A stretch of 27,248 nucleotides of DNA, from the NCBI GenBank assembly GCA_035760665.1, contig DASTSN010000030.1, forward strand, positions 1 through 27,248, read 5' to 3'. Position 1 is the stretch's first letter, and each line of letters opens with the position of its first letter. Below are positions 15,866-24,375 of the stretch, one piece after another. A program made the position numbers and the translations under genes. The notes beneath the pieces are model-generated. The model was not told the DNA's origin. It ran no database searches and was given only the letters and a program-made list of their open reading frames with translations. This DNA is from DASTSN01 sp035760665. Lineage in GTDB: Bacteria; Bacteroidota; Bacteroidia; Chitinophagales; Chitinophagaceae.

Positions 15866-17515
15866 TTACCAATAGGCCAGGTAAAGAGCTGCTATTACGC
15901 CTAGTACCAGCAAAACACCCACGGCAAATCCAACGGGCAGGCGGAACATTGACGCTTTTACTTCAAGCGCTTTCGGGTTATTTTTTGACTTCGGATCCAA
16001 CAAGCCGAAAATGATGATTAAAATCAAACAAGCAATGAACACAATACTCATCCTGTTCATGAAAGGAAGTGACGGAGCAGTGTATTTCAAAACTGCCGAA
16101 AGGGGTATACTGATTAACGTAGCGGCCATAGCGCCATTGGAGTTTGACCGTTTCCAGAAAAATCCCATCAGGAACATGGCTAAAATTCCAGGAGAAATAA
16201 ACCCGGTAAATTCCTGGATATAATTAAACCCCTGTCCAAAACTTTTTAATGCCGGGGCAATCGCCAACGCCACTGCAAAAGCGATGATTACAACCCAGCG
16301 GCCGGTTCGTACCACTGTTTTATCATCGGCATCTTTATTAATAAACCGCTTATATATATCAAGGGAGAAAATAGTGGAGATACTGTTTGCCTTACCAGCC
16401 AGGGATGCTACAATAGCAGCGGTAAGGGCCGCAAAAGCCAGCCCCTTTAAACCCGCAGGTAATAAATTTAATAATATGGAATACGCATTATCTGGTTTTA
16501 CCACATTGGCCTCCATGATCCCTGCCGAAATATGCGGATCGGCATGGGAATTATACAATACATAGCAGGCAATGCCCGGCAGAACAACTATCACCGGCAT
16601 CAGCAACTTTAAAAAAGCTGCGAATAACAATCCCCGCCTGGCTGTTGGAAGATTGGCGCCCAGTGCCCTTTGTGTAATGTACTGATTGCAGCCCCAGTAA
16701 CTGAGATTAGCAATCCACATACCGCCGATAAGAACAGCAAGCCCCGGCAGTTGTTGCCACGGATCCTGCATACCACCTTGCCCGTCGTGTACTAGGTATT
16801 TTCCTTTTTGAAAAATCATGTGAAAATGATCCGGGGCTTTCTGTTTCAACAAGCTAAGCCCCTCCATAACTCCGGCGCCCGTTCCTACTTTGTCTGAAAC
16901 AAGGTTCAGTGCCAGGTACGTGGTGGCCAACCCGCCCAGTATCAGGAAGAATACCTGGATCACATCTGTATATCCTATCACCCGCATACCGCCCAGTGTG
17001 ATGAAGATGGCAAATACCACCAACCCCAGGGCGCACCACATAAAAGGCGCATCCAGCATGTGTTGCAGACTTAAAGCCCCAAGATAAATGATAGATGTAA
17101 GATTGACGAGAACATACAACAACAACCAGAATACAGCCATGATTGTACTCACCCTGCCGTCATATCGCTGGCGCAAAAACTGGGGCATGGTATAGATCTT
17201 ATTCCGCAGGTAGAGCGGCATGAAAAATATCGCTACAATAATCAATGTAGCCGCGGCCATCCACTCATAAGAAGCAATACCCAGGCCAAGGGCAAATCCT
17301 GATCCGCTCATACCAATAAATTGTTCAGCCGAAATATTGGAGGCGATCAGGGATGCGCCAATGGCCCACCACGTTAGTGAGCCTTCGGCCAGAAAAAAAT
17401 CTTTCGAATCATTATGGGTATTCTTTTTTCGCTGGTAAATCCAGTATCCATACAAAGCAACAATAACAAAATAAAAGAGAAAGACGAGAATATCTTTAGT
17501 GACAAGCTGGCCCAT
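15866..17515 (-). CDS. Sodium/sugar symporter, vSGLT-like
   Basis: A 549-residue solute:sodium symporter closely resembling the Vibrio galactose transporter vSGLT. The galactose-contacting residues all appear conserved: Gln65 in NISAEQF, Glu84 in ASYEW, Asn270 and gate Tyr273 in ANLSYWG, Lys303 in FLKL, and Gln434 in YIQEFTG. On helix 8 the Na2 site reads AS (Ala370, Ser371) where vSGLT has two serines, and a Lys (Lys375) follows four residues later. It is oriented like the xylB-xylA operon and lies 380 bp upstream of it; it may be cotranscribed or run from its own promoter. Substrate is probably galactose or a sugar with the same ring stereochemistry; L-arabinose fits that description. Confidence 0.93.
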   Translation of the reverse strand: MGQLVTKDILVFLFYFVIVALYGYWIYQRKKNTHNDSKDFFLAEGSLTWWAIGASLIASNISAEQFIGMSGSGFALGLGIASYEWMAAATLIIVAIFFMPLYLRNKIYTMPQFLRQRYDGRVSTIMAVFWLLLYVLVNLTSIIYLGALSLQHMLDAPFMWCALGLVVFAIFITLGGMRVIGYTDVIQVFFLILGGLATTYLALNLVSDKVGTGAGVMEGLSLLKQKAPDHFHMIFQKGKYLVHDGQGGMQDPWQQLPGLAVLIGGMWIANLSYWGCNQYITQRALGANLPTARRGLLFAAFLKLLMPVIVVLPGIACYVLYNSHADPHISAGIMEANVVKPDNAYSILLNLLPAGLKGLAFAALTAAIVASLAGKANSISTIFSLDIYKRFINKDADDKTVVRTGRWVVIIAFAVALAIAPALKSFGQGFNYIQEFTGFISPGILAMFLMGFFWKRSNSNGAMAATLISIPLSAVLKYTAPSLPFMNRMSIVFIACLILIIIFGLLDPKSKNNPKALEVKASMFRLPVGFAVGVLLVLGVIAALYLAYW

Positions 17516-17657
17516 GGCAATAATCGTTTTTTGACGATGAATATATTGAAAAAATTATCCTTCAACAATTAATTTGATTTTACAACAGAAATTATCCTGA
17601 AAAATTTATTCGAAAATATGATACCGCATTTAAGCAATATATAAAACGAATAAACTA

Positions 17658-17665
17658 TAAATTTG
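17658..17665 (+). promoter_or_regulatory. Bacteroidota -7 element upstream of queG
   Basis: TAAATTTG is an exact match to TAnnTTTG and ends 14 bp before the queG ATG. Transcription from it would give a leader of under ten bases. I see no clear -33 TTG at the expected distance, so the call rests on the -7 element alone. Confidence 0.5.
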
Positions 17666-17679
17666 ATGTTATTATTTTC

Positions 17680-18615
17680 ATGCTTCCAAATACAGAAAAA
17701 CTTTCCAGGTTCGTCAAAGAAAAGGCTGCTCTAGCTGGTTTTGAGTATTGCGGTATTGCCAAAGCCGTACCACTGACAGAAGATGCAAGGCGGCTGGAAA
17801 AATGGTTACATAAGGATTTCCACGGATCAATGAAATACATGGAAAATCACTTTGACCTGCGCATTGACCCGGCAAAATTGGTACCCGGTGCAAAATCAGT
17901 AATCACTCTATTAAAAAATTATTATCCGCAACACAGGCAACAGGCAGGAAGCCCTAAGATTGCTAAATACGCCTTTGGCAAAGATTACCACGACGTGATT
18001 CGTTCACAACTCAATTTTTTTTTACAGGAGTTGATGCAGGAAACCGGGCAGATTAACGGGCGGGGATTTGTAGACAGTGCCCCTGTTCTTGAAAGATCCT
18101 GGGCCACGAGGAGCGGCCTTGGATGGATTGGCAAAAACGGGAATTTTATAACCAAACAAAAAGGTTCTTTTTTCTTCATCGCCACTTTAATTACGGATCT
18201 TGAACTTGCCTATGATGATCTTTTTGCCAAAGATTACTGCGGCAGTTGCAGGAAATGTATTGACGCCTGCCCCACCAGCGCCATACTGCCGGATAAAGTA
18301 ATCGATGGAAGCAAATGCATCTCCTACTTCACGATTGAACTAAAAGATCTCCTGATTCCGGATAACTTGAAAGGTAAGTTTGACAACTGGATTTTCGGTT
18401 GCGACATTTGCCAGGACGTATGTCCATGGAACCGCTTTTCAACGGCAACTAACGAACAAGAATTTATGCCAATCCCCGAAATACTTAATCTCACAACACA
18501 GGAATGGGAATCCATGTCGGAAGAAGCATTTCGAAAACTCTTCCGGCATTCACCCTTAAAACGAGCAAAGTGGAAAGGCCTGCAACGTAACATCCGGTTC
18601 ATTCAGCAGTCCTGA
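17680..18615 (+). CDS. queG: Epoxyqueuosine reductase
   Basis: A 311-residue QueG, the cobalamin- and iron-sulfur-dependent enzyme that reduces epoxyqueuosine to queuosine at the wobble base of certain tRNAs, in the cytoplasm. The catalytic Asp is seen in VDSAPVLER (Asp132). Two [4Fe-4S] clusters are supplied by C187, C190, C193 with C248, and C197 with C241 and C244 in the usual crossed arrangement; CDICQDVCPWN is diagnostic. It is shorter than the E. coli protein because the C-terminal HEAT-like domain is absent, as in many other bacteria. It stands alone and converges on the next gene with only two bases between the stop codons. Confidence 0.96.
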   Translation: MLPNTEKLSRFVKEKAALAGFEYCGIAKAVPLTEDARRLEKWLHKDFHGSMKYMENHFDLRIDPAKLVPGAKSVITLLKNYYPQHRQQAGSPKIAKYAFGKDYHDVIRSQLNFFLQELMQETGQINGRGFVDSAPVLERSWATRSGLGWIGKNGNFITKQKGSFFFIATLITDLELAYDDLFAKDYCGSCRKCIDACPTSAILPDKVIDGSKCISYFTIELKDLLIPDNLKGKFDNWIFGCDICQDVCPWNRFSTATNEQEFMPIPEILNLTTQEWESMSEEAFRKLFRHSPLKRAKWKGLQRNIRFIQQS

Positions 18616-18617
18616 AC

Positions 18618-20054
18618 TTAATTCTTCTTTTGATTACCCAATAGATAGCTGATTTTAAGTCCGCCGAACAGAGGATAGGCCTGTTTGTTGTACCCATTTT
18701 TTAAATATGGAGTAAGCCCTAATGATACCTCAGGTCCAAAACGCCATAAATGCTGCTGGTTCCTGCCAAAAGAAATACTGACTCCTGTTACAAAGTTGAC
18801 TATATTTTTTTTCATCGCATTTTTCCCTTCGTAATAAAATCCGCCATTACTTCCATCATACAATAAAGCGTTAGTAGCCACAAGACGACTGACAGATAAT
18901 CCCACATCCCACGACAGCGGATACCGGCTTCTTTTATTGATAGCAGTCTGTATTGTCACAGGCAGTTCTATAAAATGATAACGGTTATTGTATTGCCGGG
19001 CCTGAAATCCGGCTGAATACGGCTGTACAGCCAAATTGTAATAATTACCGTTATTGGAACGAAAATTACCGTAAACGGTATTGCCAATGTTGATCCTATC
19101 GCTCAGGTACGTATATCGAAGCCCGGTAATAATGGACAGCCCTGAACTTAAACCCTTTTTCACAACGATACCGGCTTTCAGGCCTAAACCAGGCTGAACA
19201 CCGGATGGTTGCGTAATGGCAAATCCGTTCACTCCACCTGCCGCGGGTTGCCTGCTATTGAAAGAAGCTGTATTAGCAGAGAAAATACCAGCGCTACGTT
19301 GGCTCCTGTTTGATAGCCCAGCCGATAAATCAACAGCCCAGTTCAGTCTTTTTCGATGGCGAACCGTTCCATTCTGTACTGTTGTTATTCCGGCCAGATG
19401 TAAATCCATCATCATATTCCGGAGAAGCATGCTGCCACTATCCTCCCGGATAATATTTACTAACATCACCTTGCTTATGAACTGTTTTCTGTTCTCTAGC
19501 TTTTCATCAGTGGCTACAGTATATGCATCGAGATCGTTTAACTTGCCAATCTTGTTGTTAGCAGCTTTATATGGCTTGTTACTAATTGCTGTTATTTTTT
19601 TGCTTATTGCTTCTGCATAATCACCGGTTCCTCTATCCTTTTGTTTTTGAATGAAAAGTTCATGGTTTACGTTCCGGATTTTTTGGGTATTCACCTCCTT
19701 ATTTAGCGTCTTTGTAATTTCTTTTGAGTATTGATGAGTGAATGGTAATGACTGCTGCACTTTATCTCCAGGTAAATTTGATTGCTGTCCGGCTGGAAAC
19801 TGATTTTCGATCCCATTGGGTTGTACATTATTTTGCTTTACTACAGACAGCTTGTTTTGTTTTCCTATTAATCCACGATACCCTCCGTATCCCAGCAGCA
19901 GCAGACCGGCCAGCAGGGGAATAAAGAAAACAAGCCTTCTCCGTTTTTTCTCCCTGATTTGTCGTTCAATTTCAGGCCACACAGGTTCGGAGGGCTGTAG
20001 CCTGAAAGCTTCCATGGTCTGCCGAACCTGTTTCTCAAATTCATTTTCTGGCAT
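18618..20054 (-). CDS. Anti-sigma-like membrane protein with C-terminal beta-barrel-like domain
   Basis: A 478-residue protein encoded directly after an ECF sigma gene, overlapping it by 14 bp. Residues 1-40 are a charged cytoplasmic segment without the HxxxCxxC zinc site of classical anti-sigma factors. Residues 41-58 form one membrane helix following a KKRRR stop-transfer cluster. Residues ~65-230 are a long Asn/Gln/Lys-rich linker. Residues ~237-478 alternate in the manner of an outer-membrane-barrel protein (WAVDLSAGLS, GLGLKAGIVV, GLRYTYLSD, FRFGPEVSLGL-like strands). I take it to be the cognate regulator of the sigma factor, possibly spanning the periplasm. That the C-terminus inserts in the outer membrane is an inference. 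No named family was recognised with certainty. Confidence 0.65.
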   Translation of the reverse strand: MPENEFEKQVRQTMEAFRLQPSEPVWPEIERQIREKKRRRLVFFIPLLAGLLLLGYGGYRGLIGKQNKLSVVKQNNVQPNGIENQFPAGQQSNLPGDKVQQSLPFTHQYSKEITKTLNKEVNTQKIRNVNHELFIQKQKDRGTGDYAEAISKKITAISNKPYKAANNKIGKLNDLDAYTVATDEKLENRKQFISKVMLVNIIREDSGSMLLRNMMMDLHLAGITTVQNGTVRHRKRLNWAVDLSAGLSNRSQRSAGIFSANTASFNSRQPAAGGVNGFAITQPSGVQPGLGLKAGIVVKKGLSSGLSIITGLRYTYLSDRINIGNTVYGNFRSNNGNYYNLAVQPYSAGFQARQYNNRYHFIELPVTIQTAINKRSRYPLSWDVGLSVSRLVATNALLYDGSNGGFYYEGKNAMKKNIVNFVTGVSISFGRNQQHLWRFGPEVSLGLTPYLKNGYNKQAYPLFGGLKISYLLGNQKKN

Positions 20055-20604
20055 ACGCTTCCGTTTTAATATTCATGGAATAATCGTTTAACCAGCGAAT
20101 CAGCAAGGCTCTTGCACGGGCATATTGCGAGCGGGAAGTCCCGTCGCTGATACCAAGCATTTCGCCTATTTCCACGTGCGAATAGCCTTCCACGGCATGG
20201 AGATTAAAAATTGTTTGATAGCCCGGCGGCAACTGCCTAATCAGTCCGGCCAGTTCTTTTGCCTGCAAGTTCATTTCGGGATTTTCATCAGCTACAGGAT
20301 GCAGGTATTCATCCGTGAAATACATTTCTCCCTGGTATTTTTTATTTCGTTTCAGAAAGTTCAACGCCGTATTCACCATGATCCGGCGAATCCAGGCGCC
20401 CAGTTCCCCTTCGTTTTTATACTGATGCAAACTGCGAAACACTTTAATAAACCCTTCCTGCAATACATCCTCGGCATCGTTCACCGATTTGGTATAGCGA
20501 TAGCAAACCCCCAGCATAATTTCTGCAAAATGCTGGTAAAGTTCTTTCTGTGCTGCGGGTTTGTTCCGCAGGCAATCCCTGACCAATCGGTTATAATCCA
20601 TCAT
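20041..20604 (-). CDS. ECF-type RNA polymerase sigma factor
   Basis: A sigma-70 family ECF sigma factor of about 188 residues. Region 2 covers YQHFAEIMLGVCYRYTKSVNDAEDVLQEGFIKVF and region 4 covers the LPPGYQTIFNLHAVEGYSHVEIGEMLGIS segment, including the helix-turn-helix that reads the -35 region. Tandem ATGs at 20604 and 20601 are the preferred starts. The frame is open further up to an ATG at 20691, but that would add 29 residues with a Cys-rich stretch absent from the family and would cover the putative bioA promoter. The stop overlaps the start of the membrane regulator gene, the usual arrangement for a sigma/anti-sigma pair. Confidence 0.93.
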   Translation of the reverse strand: MMDYNRLVRDCLRNKPAAQKELYQHFAEIMLGVCYRYTKSVNDAEDVLQEGFIKVFRSLHQYKNEGELGAWIRRIMVNTALNFLKRNKKYQGEMYFTDEYLHPVADENPEMNLQAKELAGLIRQLPPGYQTIFNLHAVEGYSHVEIGEMLGISDGTSRSQYARARALLIRWLNDYSMNIKTEAYARK

Positions 20605-20692
20605 TTCTGTAAGGCTGACAAAGAAACAGCAACATTCGTTGCAGCTAAAACCGGTCATCCAAAATTTTTTAGCCTGATAAATGGAGAGCAAA

Positions 20693-20700
20693 TAGCTTTG
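20693..20700 (+). promoter_or_regulatory. Bacteroidota -7 element upstream of bioA
   Basis: TAGCTTTG matches TAnnTTTG exactly and lies 46 bp before the bioA ATG, giving a leader of about 40 nt. A T-run lies near the -33 position, but no clear TTG. The site would fall at the edge of the sigma gene only if the sigma gene began at its most upstream ATG. Confidence 0.5.
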
Positions 20701-20746
20701 ACATGGAATAACATAAACAAACGATAGCTATAAAAAGGTTTTTAGC

Positions 20747-22030
20747 ATGGGGGAACAGACAAAAACACTCACAGCACGCGATAAACAGGTCATCTGGCAT
20801 CCTTACACACAGCATAAAACCATGGCGGCACCGATCCCAGTGGTAAAGGGAGAGGGTGTATACCTGGTGAATGAAAATGGAAATAAATACATTGATGCAA
20901 TCAGCAGCTGGTGGACCAATATACATGGGCATGCTCACCCGTTTATTGCACAAAAAATTTTTGAACAAGCCCAACAACTGGAACACGTGATTTTTGCAGG
21001 CTGTACGCATGAACCTGCCGTTCGGCTCGCAGAGAAAATCCTCGGTTTATTGCAAGGAAATTTTTCGCGCATTTTCTATTCCGACAATGGCTCCACCGCG
21101 GTGGAAGTAGGAATAAAAATGGCTATCCAGTTTCACAAAAACAAGGGGCAGCACCAGAGGACAAAAGTGCTGGCTTTAACACATGCTTACCACGGTGATA
21201 CCTTTGGTTCTATGAGCGTTAGTGGAAGGGGGGTATTTACTGAAGCCTTCAATGATTTTCTCTTCGACGTTGTATTTGTGAACCTGCCGGAACTGCATGA
21301 ATCGCCGGAGTTTACGATGCCGGCTATTGATCCTGCTGAAATTGCCTGTTTTATCTATGAGCCATTGGTGCAGGGCGCCGGGGGAATGCGGATGTACCAT
21401 GCCAGTGCCTTGCAAAAAATACTTACTTTTTGTAAGCAAGAAGGTATTATTTGCATAGCGGATGAAGTGATGACCGGTTTTTACCGGACAGGAAAACTAT
21501 TTGCTTCGGATTATGTGCCGGAAAAGCCGGATATTATCTGCCTGTCAAAAGGCTTGACCGGCGGCAGCCTGCCGCTGGCAATTACCGCATGCACCCATAC
21601 AATATTTGAAGCCTTTTTAGACAACAATTTGCGTAGTACTTTTTTTCACGGCCATTCCTTTACGGCAAATCCACTGGCCTGTGCCGCTGCATTAGCCAGC
21701 CTGGAATTGTTGGAGCAACCGCTGTGCCAGGAAAATATCGCATACCTGGTAGAACAAAACCGTGAATTTGTACAGCACCTGCAACGCACCAATTATGGGC
21801 AACCCATTCTAAATGTACGAAGCCTGGGCACCATCCTGGCATTTGAACTGCACTCCGATAAAAAGGAGTACTTAGATAAAGTGAAAGAGGAAACGATGGA
21901 GCAGACCCTGGAGCAGGGTGTACTTTTAAGACCTTTGGGTAATACATTGTACATCATGCCGCCCTATTGTATTACAGCAGTACAACTGGAGAAGGTTTAT
22001 GCCACTATTGATAAACTACTGCACCGGTAA
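20747..22030 (+). CDS. bioA: Adenosylmethionine-8-amino-7-oxononanoate aminotransferase
   Basis: A 427-residue class III PLP aminotransferase that converts 7-keto-8-aminopelargonate to 7,8-diaminopelargonate, using S-adenosylmethionine as amino donor, in biotin synthesis. Diagnostic features: WHPYTQH near the start (Tyr20), SSWW at 53-56, DNGSTAVEVG at 113-122, the PLP Asp239 in ADEVMTGFYRTG and the Schiff-base Lys268 in LSKGLTGG. These separate BioA from ornithine or GABA aminotransferases. No other bio gene is adjacent, so the pathway is split across the genome or partly absent. It is divergent from the sigma gene and ends at a palindromic hairpin. Confidence 0.96.
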   Translation: MGEQTKTLTARDKQVIWHPYTQHKTMAAPIPVVKGEGVYLVNENGNKYIDAISSWWTNIHGHAHPFIAQKIFEQAQQLEHVIFAGCTHEPAVRLAEKILGLLQGNFSRIFYSDNGSTAVEVGIKMAIQFHKNKGQHQRTKVLALTHAYHGDTFGSMSVSGRGVFTEAFNDFLFDVVFVNLPELHESPEFTMPAIDPAEIACFIYEPLVQGAGGMRMYHASALQKILTFCKQEGIICIADEVMTGFYRTGKLFASDYVPEKPDIICLSKGLTGGSLPLAITACTHTIFEAFLDNNLRSTFFHGHSFTANPLACAAALASLELLEQPLCQENIAYLVEQNREFVQHLQRTNYGQPILNVRSLGTILAFELHSDKKEYLDKVKEETMEQTLEQGVLLRPLGNTLYIMPPYCITAVQLEKVYATIDKLLHR

Positions 22031-22033
22031 ACA

Positions 22034-22059
22034 GAAAGCCGCAACATGTTGCGGCTTTC
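22034..22059. terminator. Palindromic terminator between bioA and the DUF2911 gene
   Basis: A 26-nt perfect palindrome (GAAAGCCGCAACA and its reverse complement) four bases after the bioA stop. The flanking T-run is short, so termination efficiency is uncertain, but the position between convergent genes suggests a shared terminator. Confidence 0.8.
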
Positions 22060-22082
22060 GTGTACTATTTTCTAACAAATAC

Positions 22083-22598
22083 TTACTCTACGTGAAAATC
22101 AACTTCGTGATCACCCCACAACAAGGTAACGGTTCCGTCTTTTGAAATCTTAAACGTCATTTTTTCTGCAAATGCCGGCGCTTTCTTTCCTTTTACGTTT
22201 ACACGCAGCGCATCATCCGCTTCTTTATAATTAAAGGCGCCCCACTGGTTCCAGGTTTTATTAAAAATGATTGTCCAGTCATCGCCGTTCATAATGGTAA
22301 ATAATCCATACTTACCGGCCGGAAGCGGTTTACCTTCTACTTTTACATCTTTATTGATTTCAAAAACAGTGGCTTCGTTGGCACCGGTACGCCAAACCTT
22401 TCCGGCCATCGGTTCCAGGTCTTTTCCAATTGTTCTTCCCTTTACAGAAGGCTGGCTGTAATCGATGGACAGCATGGTACCATTCGCCAGGGTTTCCGTG
22501 GCTTTTGCAGGCGGGCTGGGGCGTTTAGATTTATCCTGCTGGCCGCAGGCTACCAACATAGTGGCAGACGCAAGGATCAACAAAAACATTGATTTCAT
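22083..22598 (-). CDS. DUF2911 lipoprotein
   Basis: A 171-residue exported lipoprotein. The signal peptide ends in a lipobox with Cys18. The mature part contains the pattern I recall for DUF2911: YSQPSVKGR, a GxxWRTGANEAT segment, LPAGKYGLFT and NKTWNQWGAFNY. The domain is common in Bacteroidota and its function is unknown; the lipid anchor places it at the cell envelope. It is the last gene of a same-strand run with the SRPBCC and ABC permease genes, with gaps of about 70 bp, so cotranscription is possible but not shown. Confidence 0.9.
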   Translation of the reverse strand: MKSMFLLILASATMLVACGQQDKSKRPSPPAKATETLANGTMLSIDYSQPSVKGRTIGKDLEPMAGKVWRTGANEATVFEINKDVKVEGKPLPAGKYGLFTIMNGDDWTIIFNKTWNQWGAFNYKEADDALRVNVKGKKAPAFAEKMTFKISKDGTVTLLWGDHEVDFHVE

Positions 22599-22666
22599 AA
22601 GAAAATTTTTTTTAATAGAAAATGAAGTTACAGAATTTGGCGTGTTTCAATGTCAGCAAAATGACT

Positions 22667-23167
22667 TTATTGCGATGTTGTTATTTTTTTCAGGTTATTT
22701 AACCCCACCTCCATTTGTGAACCATACATTTTATCGTATACCAGGCTGAAAAACTTTTCCCACGGATACCAGTGCAAATGAAAATCCATATACCACTGCA
22801 GGGTAAGGGAATCGGACTGGCTGTAGCGGATAAGTTTCCAGGTACTGATGACCGGGCGGTGCGACGCTGTTTGATATTCCGCGATCACCCCGCTGTCACT
22901 TTTTTCTTTCAGGGTAATGGTTGTACCCTGTAAGATCATCCGGGAACTATCAACAATGCTGAAGGTAATTGGTTCACTTCCTGATAAACCAGGGTACCAG
23001 TTTTTCCATTTCGTTACATCGCCAACCTGCTGCAGCACAGAGCCGGACACAGCGGAAAGATTCGTTGCCCGGGAAATACGAACATGAGAGGGAATAAACA
23101 ATGAAATACCCGTTATGACCAGGAAAAGAAAAAATATGCTCAGTAATACAAGCCTGATAAAGTGCAT
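22667..23167 (-). CDS. SRPBCC-fold membrane-anchored protein
   Basis: A 166-residue protein with one N-terminal membrane helix (~residues 5-25) followed by a START/polyketide-cyclase-like (SRPBCC) domain. Typical marks are the early strand RISRATNLSAVSGSVLQQVGDVTKWKNWYPG, where SRPBCC proteins have the xxVWxxLTDxxxWxxWxP pattern, and a later strand with WYMDFHLHWYPWEKF near the C-terminal helix. The fold makes a deep hydrophobic pocket for lipids or other small ligands; the ligand here is unknown. It lies between the permease and the DUF2911 gene. Confidence 0.8.
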   Translation of the reverse strand: MHFIRLVLLSIFFLFLVITGISLFIPSHVRISRATNLSAVSGSVLQQVGDVTKWKNWYPGLSGSEPITFSIVDSSRMILQGTTITLKEKSDSGVIAEYQTASHRPVISTWKLIRYSQSDSLTLQWYMDFHLHWYPWEKFFSLVYDKMYGSQMEVGLNNLKKITTSQ

Positions 23168-23236
23168 ACCAACTGCTTATTGAATTCAAATTAATTATTG
23201 CTGAAAACAGCCTGCGGACCTGGGTATATACCGGGA

Positions 23237-24337
23237 TCATTCCCACCTGAAAACCTTTACGGCAGCAGCATATACTATAACGCCCCAAACACCCATAATG
23301 AGCAATTGCTTCCAGCAATCGTTCAGGTGGGCACCTTCAAAAGCCACTTTTCGTAACCCGTCATTTAAGGCTGTCAATGGTAAAATATCCACAAGCCATT
23401 GTATGCTTTGTGGCAGGGCATTCTTTGGGAAGAATGTACCCGAAAGAAAATACTGCGGAAACATGAAAATATTTGCATAGATCGGTATGACGTTTTGGTT
23501 TTTTGCCACCGAACTGATAATAAATCCAAATCCCATAAAAACCATGAGCGCCACCAGGCTCAGCACCAGCAATTCCAGGAACGTGAGCAACCCGTTGGCC
23601 AGCGTGAAATTATAAAAGTATTTCCCAAACAGAATTAAGACAACCACGGTGGTCATCTGGAAGATGAGCCTTGACAGGCTTTCCCCGATAACGATATAAG
23701 CCTTTTTGACGGGGGAAGCATACATTCTTTTCAGCACCAGGGTTTCCCGTAATCCAAAAAACAAAAATGCCACCCCAAAGACCGAAGCACCGATCAGGGA
23801 AAAGCCAATCATCCCGGGCAAATAAAAATCAATCATTTTGTAAATGCGCCCGGGTACTTCTTCGCCGGAAACAGTTACAACCTTGGTTGTACCATTTTGT
23901 TGCTGGGTTACCTGGTTCACCACACTATTCAGAAATAACTGCAGTGCCGGCAATTCCCGCTGGTTAGCCGATGAGTAACGGTAATGAATATCGTATTTTG
24001 CATTGTTAGAGTCAGCCGGTAATTTCTCTACATCCAGGATGGCTGTAATGCGTCCTTTTTTCATCCTGTCTTCAAGATCGGCCGCTGTACCTTTCACAAT
24101 ATCGAAAACTGGTGAGTTTTTTATGGCATAATACACCGGGTTCAGGGTATCCGTCTTTTGATCAAATGCAATATCTACGGAAACACCACCACCACGGCTT
24201 AGCGCACCAAAAACCACGATGAGCACAATCGGGAAAAACAAACTAAAAAAAACAGACTGCGGACTTTTAAAAATAGCTTTCAGGCTGGCTTTTGTAATGG
24301 CCCATAAGGCCTGAAACTGACTATACGGCTTTGACAT
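23237..24337 (-). CDS. ABC-2 type transporter permease
   Basis: A 366-residue permease of the ABC-2 class. It has one N-terminal helix (~27-45), a large extracytoplasmic domain (~46-170), and a cluster of five helices (~171-366), containing the LPGMIGFSLIG segment and the late FMFPQYFLSGTFFP segment characteristic of this class. Such permeases export drugs, lipids or polysaccharide precursors, but need an ATPase partner, which is not present in this window. It begins 38 bp after the sppA stop. The substrate is unknown. Confidence 0.9.
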   Translation of the reverse strand: MSKPYSQFQALWAITKASLKAIFKSPQSVFFSLFFPIVLIVVFGALSRGGGVSVDIAFDQKTDTLNPVYYAIKNSPVFDIVKGTAADLEDRMKKGRITAILDVEKLPADSNNAKYDIHYRYSSANQRELPALQLFLNSVVNQVTQQQNGTTKVVTVSGEEVPGRIYKMIDFYLPGMIGFSLIGASVFGVAFLFFGLRETLVLKRMYASPVKKAYIVIGESLSRLIFQMTTVVVLILFGKYFYNFTLANGLLTFLELLVLSLVALMVFMGFGFIISSVAKNQNVIPIYANIFMFPQYFLSGTFFPKNALPQSIQWLVDILPLTALNDGLRKVAFEGAHLNDCWKQLLIMGVWGVIVYAAAVKVFRWE

Positions 24338-24375
24338 CAGCGTTCAATTGAAGGTGCAAAGGTATTTGAAACACA

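Noticed and set aside
20605..20691. N-terminal extension of the sigma factor with a Cys-rich segment (CNECCCFF)
   Set aside because: Not part of the ECF sigma fold, and it would overlap the putative bioA promoter. Tandem ATGs at 20604 and 20601 give the usual family length.
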